From Myxococcales bacterium (GTDB taxonomy: Bacteria > Myxococcota > Myxococcia > Myxococcales > Myxococcaceae): DNA of 64,000 nucleotides. Positions 37,601 to 44,184 of the stretch are shown here, in pieces. The position numbers were made by a program, and so were the translations under genes. Numbering within the stretch: the stretch's first letter is position 1; each line of letters starts with the position of its first letter. A model generated the notes under the pieces. The model ran no database searches. It had not been told where the DNA came from and saw only the letters and a list, made by a program, of their open reading frames with translations. Location of the stretch: positions 1 through 64,000 of the forward strand of contig JAUXRI010000138.1 in assembly GCA_030681895.1 (NCBI GenBank). The letters run 5' to 3'.

Positions 37601-37889
37601 GACCCTGGCCCTCGGCGGCAACGCCGCCACCACGAAGGTCGAGAGCCTGCGGCACAAGCAGAAGAAGGAAGACAAGAAAGCGGCCAAAGACGCTGCTGCC
37701 AAGGTCACCATCTCGGCGCCCACGCTGGTCTCGAGCTCGAACCCGCGCTTCCAGCCTCAGTCACCGAACAGCACGCAGCCGGTGACGACGACCGTGACGC
37801 CGCCGCCGCAGGCAGACCCACAATCCTCCAACGGCACCAGGCCCCGCGAAGTTCCGAACAGGCCACTGCCGCTGGCTCCCACCAAGTGA
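31698..37889 (+). CDS. Giant exported SpvB / FG-GAP / Rhs-repeat protein (Tc toxin B-C-like)
   Basis: The 2063-aa protein starts at ATG 31698 after a GGAGGT ribosome site and has a long Sec signal (cleavage after AHA near residue 34). Domain order: SpvB N-terminal domain (about 45-130, SYSSASGAGPLGIGWSMP); FG-GAP calcium loops (about 370-680, DMNGDALPD, DVNGDGFVD, DINGDGLAD); TcdB mid-domain (about 685-800, SRIDNGIGAVQLISYG); YD repeats (about 1270-1640, TYDALNRLLTVTDPNGG); Rhs core-associated domain (about 1765-1875, YDFRDLDPTTGRW ... DPAGLG). After DPAGL comes a unique tip of about 190 residues with two hydrophobic Gly/Ala stretches and a Lys-rich then Pro-rich end. This is the TcB-TcC order, but true TcB proteins lack a signal peptide. 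The next gene overlaps it as GTGA. Confidence 0.95.
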   Translation: MRKSQVAIRRSGVVFRAGLGSLLGLSLLSVTAHAQGAAGVSDERVTLPGAPGSIDGVGENAAVEGNQGSMRYRVAIDVPQGFAGVTPQVALSYSSASGAGPLGIGWSMPAFSIERMTSKGLQKYDVNDRFVADGSDELVRVAQAGDEATYRARTEGGFVRWTWKQRGSGEAGFWTAEYPDGRVATFGADSSGTAVLTSQVRVPTTNRVWRWHMTQLVDPFGHAMRLAWTKDSSGHPLLERMDYLYDGASPRHSVRFTYEGRNDIISNGTPGFELKLLQRLKDIRIFSGTTNPELVRTYVVAYESEATSGGASRITAVSRTGRGMAAYPVVFRFAYSKTLGGACDATCEKPFIRDMGTLGNVDFSTGRATLIDMNGDALPDVVFSDTQGRHNIYTARLDGEGRSSFNMTARPSAMTMGSSPFLIGDARVQVIDVNGDGFVDITQAKVPAVLCNNGSGDWVDAAFCVGSATPGLPSSFAPEEDTDVGQADPKYVRFFDYDNDRRIDWLRTFPGGSGTEVLANTADAGFVPVSVQNIGAVFDESPLQLADMNGDGLQDPVQLIASGAIVQVQYKLNFGFGTWSPNFATITLSGLDASQAALAEVQDINGDGLADVVVASGNEVRIALNRNGDRFDPVQTLTSTTVVGGSIPTRTPTTTVAYADMNGNGSDDVVWIQQNGQVQYLELFPVRPNLISRIDNGIGAVQLISYGTSVVEQVRDAAMMSTTWVNRVPNAYSVVTRTESFVTLTGSDTGGLKEITTYRYHSGFYDGVEKQFRGYEGVEREVLSDMSRDAQEPGLFVEDYDVGKTVPQLAGTKSRSRAYAGMGASLVLLTDSTSLWEGCPVADIPMTTPAIVFVCQRATNTTLVERDVANSVTTRSEYEYDGYGNTTATRELGVIHYGTSAAPRPCDACVASGTFGRPCGMTCSGDERFSTAEFITPGTNTSGAWFVNKPRRTTQGAVLDTPTAEMTFFFDGPEFEGLAAGQLTRGFLSRSVERTGPGANDVVTERFKSDSHGNIVERIEPAGSTQMTMTQRTLATFEMAGLNQLSTEVRVGGAVQSLKRDYVWDPGYENVVQASAWYPVVNGQPASPPLQTRYRFDEHDRTVRVLESGDTDANPSQEFVYELGDPSTRFLIQTRSSATSGLDVIEARCLDGRGRIYQTRAKLDATRWQVSGFTEFDKNGVPVRRFQPFVSMTGACDPMPPANVPFTRFTFDTLGRQLTEVGPDGSVRRTEYGPLLIKRFDENDTDSASPFANTPTIEEFDGLNRLVSFQRSLTVSGPQPTTRMTYDALGRIASVRDPAGTLKTQTYDALNRLLTVTDPNGGLTRYEYDANGNQVRSLDARNKAVRRQYDGANRLIAEWDEADEAGTKVTWRYDVLPGCTDCTNGGAQLLETKYPAGAERRGYDPRGNLLYLERSVDGVAFVTRRRFDGADREISTTYPSGLEVRRTYDGLSRLTGIPGYVDALEYDERGNLKRLAFANGVATDYAYDERRRLTSLKTSLKDGSALVDLGYTRDRVGNLLTVAEASMRPNAARHSATTTYDAWDRPRSMSLGRQTGDPEVLTFAFDDVDNITSVTSSLGATSKANVGGFAYSALKPNAVAKAGSLELSYDERGNVSLRGGLAHTRDAFNRLTRVTRDDQPQAEFTWGGGVERVKRVERGLSTLYAESDFEVRDGIGNLYVRLGDLRVARVQTPATAPLVLSDLAPATGTGSQKTVMGDRVIDVADAWLAQAASLNTVQLTGGPTPSAVPALLASAARRLLIDDVIWLHADQLRSTIAATDLTGAARAEQSFYPFGELRGSTGSVDAYGFAGGEHVRSTGLVHYDFRDLDPTTGRWTSVDPRFLESTGENIDSYGESLGGYIYVSNNFSNYTDPAGLGDKAPKPPKTQEQLKAAKASRSTSKGRYKALGIALTVFSAFVSLGGAAASVAAGATDSDDAPKEGTAEAATANAQEAKNIAMGSAITGAIGQTLALGGNAATTKVESLRHKQKKEDKKAAKDAAAKVTISAPTLVSSSNPRFQPQSPNSTQPVTTTVTPPPQADPQSSNGTRPREVPNRPLPLAPTK

Positions 37890-38371
37890 CCAGGCCCAGA
37901 CCCATGACCGCACCCTCCCTGATCCGTCTCCTCCTCCTGTCGCTGGCCCTCGTCGTCTCGGCCTGCGACTGCGGCAAGCCGTGCACCCCCGGCACGAAGG
38001 ACTGCGCCTGCAAAGAGGCCAGCGCCTGTGACGACGGCCTGCTGTGCGGCGAGATGAACAAGTGCGTCTCGCCCACCACGGTGGCCGTGCAGGTCAGCGA
38101 CGCCAACGCCCGCGGTTGTGAGGTGCTCCTCACCGAAACGGCCGGCAGCACCGTGGCCGACGTCACCTTCGCCAAGGGCGTCCAGGGGGCCTTCGTTCGC
38201 GAGGCTCCGAAGGTCGCGTTTTCCTTCGTCGCCCCTGCCGACGCGCGCCTGCCCGCCGAGTCCATCGGCGTCGCCATCACCGGGCCTGCGACCGGCATCA
38301 CCGTGTCGAAGGTCAGCTGCGTCGACTCGGCCGGCCAGAAGCTGGCCAACGCCACGGTAACGATTCGGTAA
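37886..38371 (+). CDS. Small Cys-rich lipoprotein coupled to the Rhs gene
   Basis: GTG 37886 overlaps the Rhs stop (GTGA); ATG 37904 is an alternative start. The product of about 161 aa has a lipoprotein signal (LLLLSLALVVSAC) and a Cys cluster, CGKPCTPGTKDCACKEASACDDGLLCG, here quoted only as its spacing: eight Cys in about 40 residues. The same motif opens the proteins at 38447 and 44185. The C-terminal 100 residues look like a small beta-sandwich. Directly after an Rhs tip an immunity gene would be expected, but export and Cys content make a structural or chaperone partner more likely. Confidence 0.85.
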   Translation: MTRPRPMTAPSLIRLLLLSLALVVSACDCGKPCTPGTKDCACKEASACDDGLLCGEMNKCVSPTTVAVQVSDANARGCEVLLTETAGSTVADVTFAKGVQGAFVREAPKVAFSFVAPADARLPAESIGVAITGPATGITVSKVSCVDSAGQKLANATVTIR

Positions 38372-38405
38372 GCCGCGCCACCCTTCCTCGCTAGACGTCA
38401 GCCGA

Positions 38406-38424
38406 CTGTCTCTGACAGAGTTTT
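38406..38424 (+). terminator. Weak hairpin followed by T run
   Basis: CTGTC (38406-38410) pairs with GACAG (38414-38418) over a 3-nt loop and is followed by AG and four T. It lies in the 75-bp gap before the 1903-aa lipoprotein gene. The stem is short, so it is at best an attenuator between the second and third gene. Confidence 0.3.
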
Positions 38425-38446
38425 CCGCCTCTCCTGAAAGGTCTCC

Positions 38447-41400
38447 ATGAACTCCACCGTGCGCGTTCTCCTCGCCGGGCTTGGTTTGTCCATCGCGCTG
38501 GGTTGTCCCGCGCCGATGCCCGGCCCCGATGGCGGCCAGGGTGAGGAGTGCGTCGTCGGCACCCAGGGCTGCGCCTGCGCGGTCGACAACCGGTGCGCGA
38601 AGAACCCGCGCGGTGAGCAGCTCGTCTGCATGGGCGACATGTGTGAGGCGATGACGTGCGTCGCAGGCGATCGCGGCTGTGTCTGCCGCGCCGGCGACCA
38701 ATGCAACGGCGCCGGAGACGCGTGCACCGCAGGCTTCTGCATCGCCGCAGGCTGCGCGCCAGGCACGAAAGACTGCACCTGCCTCGCGGGCGCGTGCGAC
38801 GTCGGCTTCACCTGTCTCGAGAACGCCGTCTGCGTCGACTCGACCGGCTTCGAAGGCGGCGCGTGCCTCGCGAACGGGCGCTGCAACCGCGGCAACCGCT
38901 GCGACTCGTCCACGCAGACCTGCGTCTTCTGCACCGCCGGCAGTGCGGGCTGTCAGTGCACCTCGGGCAACGGCTGCAACTCGGGCCTCGTCTGCAACAC
39001 CGGCCAGTGCCTGAGCGCCGCGCAGCTGCCCCCGGCCTCGCCCCAGTGTTTCACCCCGTGCCGTGACAGCCTCGACCTGCTCGACGGCGGCGAGGTGCAG
39101 TGCTCGACCGACGACGTCATCGCCGGCTGTCTGCCCGGGAAGACGTGCACCAACGGCAGCTGTCTGTCGCCCGGCGAGACCAAGCCCAGCTGCGCCAGCG
39201 ACCTCGAGTGCCCCTTCTTCCAGGTGTGTCTCGCGGGCGGCTGCTACTCGAACTGCAGCGCCAACGCCGATTGCTCCTCGGGCCTGGGCTGCGTGCGCAA
39301 GGCGTGCCGGCCGTCATGTTCGGTCTCGCGCGGCTCGGCCTCGTGCAGCACCGGCTTTGCCTGCACCGCCAACGACGGTGAGAACGGCTTCTGCATGCCG
39401 GTCGGCCGCACGTCGTCGTCGTCGATGGCGCAGACCGCGACGCCGTCGGGTGGCCTCGAGCTGCCCGTCGAGCGCCTCGAGTTGTCGAACGTGCAGAGCG
39501 CCGGCACCTTCCAGGTGCTGCCGAAGTCCTCGACGACGCAGGACGTGACGATTCGCAAGCTGTGGCACTCCATCACCGACTCGATGGGCAACGTGACGCG
39601 CGTCGACGCTCCCATCGACACCAGCGGCAACTTCCGCGACTGCGACCCGGTCAAGAACGAGTGCCCGTTGTGGTGGCTCAAGCTCGGCGTGCCTGGAGCG
39701 GCCGTCGCGCAGACGCCCACCGTCGCGCTGCGGCTGATTCCCAACTGCGCCGACACCACCCGTTCGCTCGACGCCGGAGCACTGGCGCCCTGCCCGGTGG
39801 TGCGCGTCGAGAACGCGGGCGGCGTGCAGGCGGTTCGCTGGGAAGGCGCCATCGAGGTGTCGACGAAGGACTCGCGCACCCAGCTGAGCCTCTCGTACGT
39901 CGAGCGCCCGGACGGCCAGTGGACGGGCTCGATGTATTACTTCGGCACCTTCAACAAGACGAACCTCGACCAGTGGATTGGCCGCACCAACAAGGCCGAC
40001 GTCACCAACGTCGAGAACGGCCTCATCCGCCGGTGGGGGGCGCTGCGCTCGGGTCAGCTCGTGGGCTGGCAGGAGTTCCTCGCCGTGCTCACCGCGACGC
40101 GCACCGAGTCGTGGAAGTTCGGTCGTGTCGCCGACCTGTGTCGAATGGGCAACGGTCAGACGGCTGCGTGCTACCCCTATGCTTCCCCGAACGCGCCGCC
40201 GGGCCTGGGGTTGACCGTCTACGTCCCCAACATCAACGCCGCGCCGATTCCGTCAGGGGTGAGCGAGCTGCCCGTCGCGCTCAACCTGCAGGTGTCGGGC
40301 ACCAGCCCGGCGAGCTTCGAGGGCCGCGTCGAGTCAGCCATGGCGCTGCACTACCCGGGCAACCCCGCCATCAAGTTCGAGTTCAAGGCGAGCCCGGCCG
40401 ACCCGACGTCATGCGCCACGGGCACCGGCGGCACCGACTGCCTGGTCTTCCTCAAGGAGAACGCGACCGGCGGCTCGAACCAGCTCATCTCGGACATCGG
40501 CGGCCGCTACCTGCCCACCGGCACCTGCGCGACGGGCTTCGTCGCCAACCAGGTGCCCTGGCTCGTGCCCGGCTTCACGGTGGGCACGGTGGCCGACACC
40601 ACCGACACCTCGGGCCGCGCCCGGCTGCGCGCCGAGTGCCGTGACGAAGAGCTGCCCTTCAACAAGATGGCGAGCTCGAAGAACGGCCCGTTGAACCAGA
40701 GCCTCGCCGGCGGCAACCCGGTGCCTGACGGCCGCCCGCGCCGCCGCACCCTGCGCTTCCTCGACGGCGCGCTCATCAACCAGTCGGAGCTCTTCGTCCT
40801 CTTCGAAGAGAGCTTCGACAGCTTCATCGACGGCCAGGCCCCCACCGCTGCGTACGGGTACATGCTGCTCAAGCGCGCGCAGGCGAACCTCACGGCTGAC
40901 TCGTTCATCGGCCTGCGCGGCCCCGCCACGATGCCGGTGCGCAACGCCCCGATTCCTTCTGGAGCCCAGTGCGACGCGGCGCTGCTGACGTCGGCCGGCC
41001 TCCCCGCCACGCTCACCTCGACGGACAAGGCGAGCGCGGTGCGAACGTTCCTGCGTGGCAGCGTCGGCAACGCGGGCTTCACGGCCATCGCGTCGAATGA
41101 CGCCAACAACCGCATTCACTACTTCTGTGAAGACACCGGCATGTTCAACGGCGGCAAGAACGACAAGGGCGCCACCCCGGTCAAGATTGCCTGCCCGCTC
41201 GGCAGCAAGGTCATCTTCTTCAACGCGGGTGCCCGCACCGATGCGCTGATCGCCGACGAGCAGTGCCAGAACCCGGGCGCCGACGGGCGCGGCACCTGCC
41301 AGCAGACGCTCAACCTGTGGCGCCTCAACGCCAACGTGCTCGTCGAAGAGAACCCGCTGGCCGAGTGCAACCTCGTCGGCAGCCTGCGCCCCGTCTTCTG

Positions 41401-44158
41401 CGACGACAACCGCAACGACCTTCGCGCGAACAAGACGTTCTACCTGAAGGGCCAGATGACCACGGCGCGCACCTTCCTGCCGCTGCGCTCGCTCATCGAC
41501 GCGGCCTTCCGGTACAAGACGCGCTTCCGCTCGAGCTCAGGTGGCACGCTGGGCTTCGCACCGGTGCAGTGCATCCCCAACTCGGACCAGGTGCCGTACT
41601 GCTACGACCCGGCGCAGATTGAAGAGGCGCGCGCGCGCATCGACTGCCTCATCAACCTCTACACCGACGAGACGTTCGTCACCGGCCTGGGAACGTCGGA
41701 CGCCGCGCTGCGCGACGAGCTGTACCGCTTCCTGCGCCAGAACTTCTCCGAGTTCACCAACTCGTACTCGGGCTTCGAGCGCCTCTACGCCGAGTTGCTG
41801 GTGATGCAGGGTGATGAGGCGCTGACGGCCGCGTACGCGTCGCGGTTCGACCTCGCCGCAACGGGTGGCGCGAGCTTCAAGGGCTCGGCCTTCGAGCCCA
41901 ACGGCATCGACCTGACCGGCGTGGCCGGCGCCGAGATGTACCGGCTCTATCAGGCGACGCAGTACTACCAGCTCGCCCTCGACCGCCTCTACATGCTGGG
42001 GCCCAACATGAAGGTCGCGCTCACCCGCACCGGCGTCGACGCGAACTTCATCACGCCTGAGATGGTGACGAGCTACCTCGAGCGCCTCATTCGCGCGGCC
42101 ACCCAGAAGTCGCGCGCGCTCGGCGAGATTGCGCGGCGCTACCAGAACTTCAACCGGCCCGACCTCGCCCGCCGCACCGTGGAGCGCGGCTACGTCGCGA
42201 CCTACCTCGAGAGCGCGCTCATCAGCCGCCAGATGCTCGACATCGCCGCGGCCTCGTCGTCGGCCTCGATTCCGCAGATTCGCGTCACCGTCGAGAAGGC
42301 GCAGCGGAACTACCGCATGGCGCTCCTCGACATGCGCGAGATGTACCAGCAGATCACCGACGAGCAGAACTTCTTCGGCTACGCGCCGGACTACATTCCG
42401 TTCCCCGCCATCGATGGCTCGTCGGTCAGCTCGGCCAACGCCTTCGAGACGTTGCTCACGCTGAGCCGCCAGCGCCTCGACCTCGCCAAGACGCGCGAGC
42501 AGGTCGCGTTGTCGGCCGGCAAGCAGGGGCGCGTCGACGCGGCCCAGTTCCAGTCGGATCTCACGGGCATTCGCAACAACTACGAAAACCAGCTCGCGAA
42601 CATCTGCGGCACGTTCACGGGCAGTGATGGGCGCATCTACCCGGCGATTCGCAAGTACGCGCCGCTCAACGACGTCACCACGCAGATGGGTGACCCGTGC
42701 GGCCGCATGGGCAGCGGCGACCTGCACAACGCCATGGGCAACGTGAAGGACTCGACGCTCAAGCTCAAGGGCGTGCTGCTGCGCAACGAGAACATCCTCA
42801 ACGACATCGACATCGAGCGCACTCGCGTCTCCTCGCAGTGCGCGCTCAACACCACCGTGGCCGACCTGCAGTTCAACGTCGCCGAGAAGCAGGCGACAGT
42901 CGCCGAGACGGTCGCGAAGAACCGCGCCTACATGGCGTTCGCCCAGGGCGTGGTGAGCGCGGTGACGAGCGGCATTCAGGTCGCCGACTGCGAGATTCAG
43001 TGCGCCAGCTCGGCCGCGATGGGCGTCACCGTGGCTGCGCTCGGCGTCGCCGCTGCGGGCAGCCAGCTCGCGACCGACCTCGTCATCGCGAAGGCCGAGG
43101 CCGACCAGCGCCAGTACGAGCGCGATACCATGCGCATCATCGCCAACCAGCCCTGCCAGTCGGCCACCATCGACAGCGTGGCGAAGATCGCCGACCTCAC
43201 CAACAACACCTTCGAGATTCAGATCGAAGCGCTGCGGGCCGAGTACGGCATGCGGCTGGCGGTGAGCGAAGTGACGCGGTTGTTCTCGCAGTCGCAGCGG
43301 CTCCAGGCGCAGCAGGAAGAGGCGGAACAGCTCAGCATCAACCTGCAGGAGGCGCAGAACGACCCGAACGTTCGCATCTACCAGAACGACGCCATCATCA
43401 ACGCCGACGTCAGCTTCCGTGACGCGCTCGCCACGGCCTACCGGCTCACGCGCGTGTACGAGTACTACACGAGCCAGTCGTACGCGCGGAAGGAGCAGCT
43501 CTTCCTCATCCGCATGGTGACGGCCGGCCAGTACAACCTCGAGAACTACCTGCTCGAGCTCGAGAACGCCTTCAACACGTTCGAAGAGGAGTTCGGCAAC
43601 CCCGACGTGCGCGTGATGGCGTTGTCGCTGCGCGACGACATCTTGAAGATTCCGTACCTCAAGACGACGGGCACGCCGCTCACCGAGGCCGAGCGCATCA
43701 CGATGATGCGGGAGCGCCTGAAGGACGTGAAGCTGCTCGACGCGCGCGGCTACCTGACGCTGCCGTTCTCGACCGAGGTGCGCTCGCTCTCGCCGCTGAC
43801 GCGCAACCACAAGGTGCGCCACGTCGAGATCGACCTGCAGGGCTCGAAGATGGGCGACTCGGTGGCGCGGGTGTACCTGCGCATGTCGGGCACCGGCGTG
43901 GTGCGCAACGTCAGCGACTCGACCGACTACTACGTGTTCCCCGAGCGCACGGGCGTCGTCAACGCGTCGCTGCTCGGCTCGAAGGTGTACGACCCCGAGG
44001 TCTACCGGAGCTACCGCTTCCGCGACCGCCCGCTCGTCAACACGCTGTGGGAACTCATCGTCAACCAGCGCGACGAGGTCGTGAACCAGGACCTCGACCT
44101 TCAGTCGCTGACTGACATTCGAGTGCTCATCTACTACTCAGACTTCACCACGTTCTGA
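38447..44158 (+). CDS. 1903-aa Cys-rich lipoprotein with TcA-like C-terminal half
   Basis: A lipoprotein signal (LLAGLGLSIALGC, Cys20) is followed by about 300 residues with repeated Cys motifs (CAPGTKDCTC, CTAGSAGCQC). Residues about 320-900 form a beta-rich middle part with scattered Cys. From about 1050 the protein becomes strongly helical (many long charged helices), with a hydrophobic Gly/Ala stretch at about 1498-1548 (VVSAVTSGIQ ... MGVTVAALGVAAAG) between two coiled-coil regions. A helix pair (YRLTRVYEYYTSQSY, LENAFNTFEEEF) leads to a C-terminal beta domain of about 140 residues (KVRHVEIDLQGSKMGDSV ... SLTDIRVLIYYSDF). This order parallels the pore helices and TcB-binding domain of TcA toxins. 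The N-terminal half does not. The function is inferred. Confidence 0.85.
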   Translation: MNSTVRVLLAGLGLSIALGCPAPMPGPDGGQGEECVVGTQGCACAVDNRCAKNPRGEQLVCMGDMCEAMTCVAGDRGCVCRAGDQCNGAGDACTAGFCIAAGCAPGTKDCTCLAGACDVGFTCLENAVCVDSTGFEGGACLANGRCNRGNRCDSSTQTCVFCTAGSAGCQCTSGNGCNSGLVCNTGQCLSAAQLPPASPQCFTPCRDSLDLLDGGEVQCSTDDVIAGCLPGKTCTNGSCLSPGETKPSCASDLECPFFQVCLAGGCYSNCSANADCSSGLGCVRKACRPSCSVSRGSASCSTGFACTANDGENGFCMPVGRTSSSSMAQTATPSGGLELPVERLELSNVQSAGTFQVLPKSSTTQDVTIRKLWHSITDSMGNVTRVDAPIDTSGNFRDCDPVKNECPLWWLKLGVPGAAVAQTPTVALRLIPNCADTTRSLDAGALAPCPVVRVENAGGVQAVRWEGAIEVSTKDSRTQLSLSYVERPDGQWTGSMYYFGTFNKTNLDQWIGRTNKADVTNVENGLIRRWGALRSGQLVGWQEFLAVLTATRTESWKFGRVADLCRMGNGQTAACYPYASPNAPPGLGLTVYVPNINAAPIPSGVSELPVALNLQVSGTSPASFEGRVESAMALHYPGNPAIKFEFKASPADPTSCATGTGGTDCLVFLKENATGGSNQLISDIGGRYLPTGTCATGFVANQVPWLVPGFTVGTVADTTDTSGRARLRAECRDEELPFNKMASSKNGPLNQSLAGGNPVPDGRPRRRTLRFLDGALINQSELFVLFEESFDSFIDGQAPTAAYGYMLLKRAQANLTADSFIGLRGPATMPVRNAPIPSGAQCDAALLTSAGLPATLTSTDKASAVRTFLRGSVGNAGFTAIASNDANNRIHYFCEDTGMFNGGKNDKGATPVKIACPLGSKVIFFNAGARTDALIADEQCQNPGADGRGTCQQTLNLWRLNANVLVEENPLAECNLVGSLRPVFCDDNRNDLRANKTFYLKGQMTTARTFLPLRSLIDAAFRYKTRFRSSSGGTLGFAPVQCIPNSDQVPYCYDPAQIEEARARIDCLINLYTDETFVTGLGTSDAALRDELYRFLRQNFSEFTNSYSGFERLYAELLVMQGDEALTAAYASRFDLAATGGASFKGSAFEPNGIDLTGVAGAEMYRLYQATQYYQLALDRLYMLGPNMKVALTRTGVDANFITPEMVTSYLERLIRAATQKSRALGEIARRYQNFNRPDLARRTVERGYVATYLESALISRQMLDIAAASSSASIPQIRVTVEKAQRNYRMALLDMREMYQQITDEQNFFGYAPDYIPFPAIDGSSVSSANAFETLLTLSRQRLDLAKTREQVALSAGKQGRVDAAQFQSDLTGIRNNYENQLANICGTFTGSDGRIYPAIRKYAPLNDVTTQMGDPCGRMGSGDLHNAMGNVKDSTLKLKGVLLRNENILNDIDIERTRVSSQCALNTTVADLQFNVAEKQATVAETVAKNRAYMAFAQGVVSAVTSGIQVADCEIQCASSAAMGVTVAALGVAAAGSQLATDLVIAKAEADQRQYERDTMRIIANQPCQSATIDSVAKIADLTNNTFEIQIEALRAEYGMRLAVSEVTRLFSQSQRLQAQQEEAEQLSINLQEAQNDPNVRIYQNDAIINADVSFRDALATAYRLTRVYEYYTSQSYARKEQLFLIRMVTAGQYNLENYLLELENAFNTFEEEFGNPDVRVMALSLRDDILKIPYLKTTGTPLTEAERITMMRERLKDVKLLDARGYLTLPFSTEVRSLSPLTRNHKVRHVEIDLQGSKMGDSVARVYLRMSGTGVVRNVSDSTDYYVFPERTGVVNASLLGSKVYDPEVYRSYRFRDRPLVNTLWELIVNQRDEVVNQDLDLQSLTDIRVLIYYSDFTTF

Positions 44159-44184
44159 CCGGCAGCATCGGGAGCTCCAAGACC

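Noticed and set aside
31698-37889. Rhs gene as part of a mobile element
   Set aside because: No transposase, integrase or terminal repeats were found on either side; composition matches the neighbours.
41537-43822. A 761-codon open frame antisense to the 1903-aa lipoprotein gene
   Set aside because: Low-complexity Arg/Leu/Val translation without motifs; shadow of the real gene.
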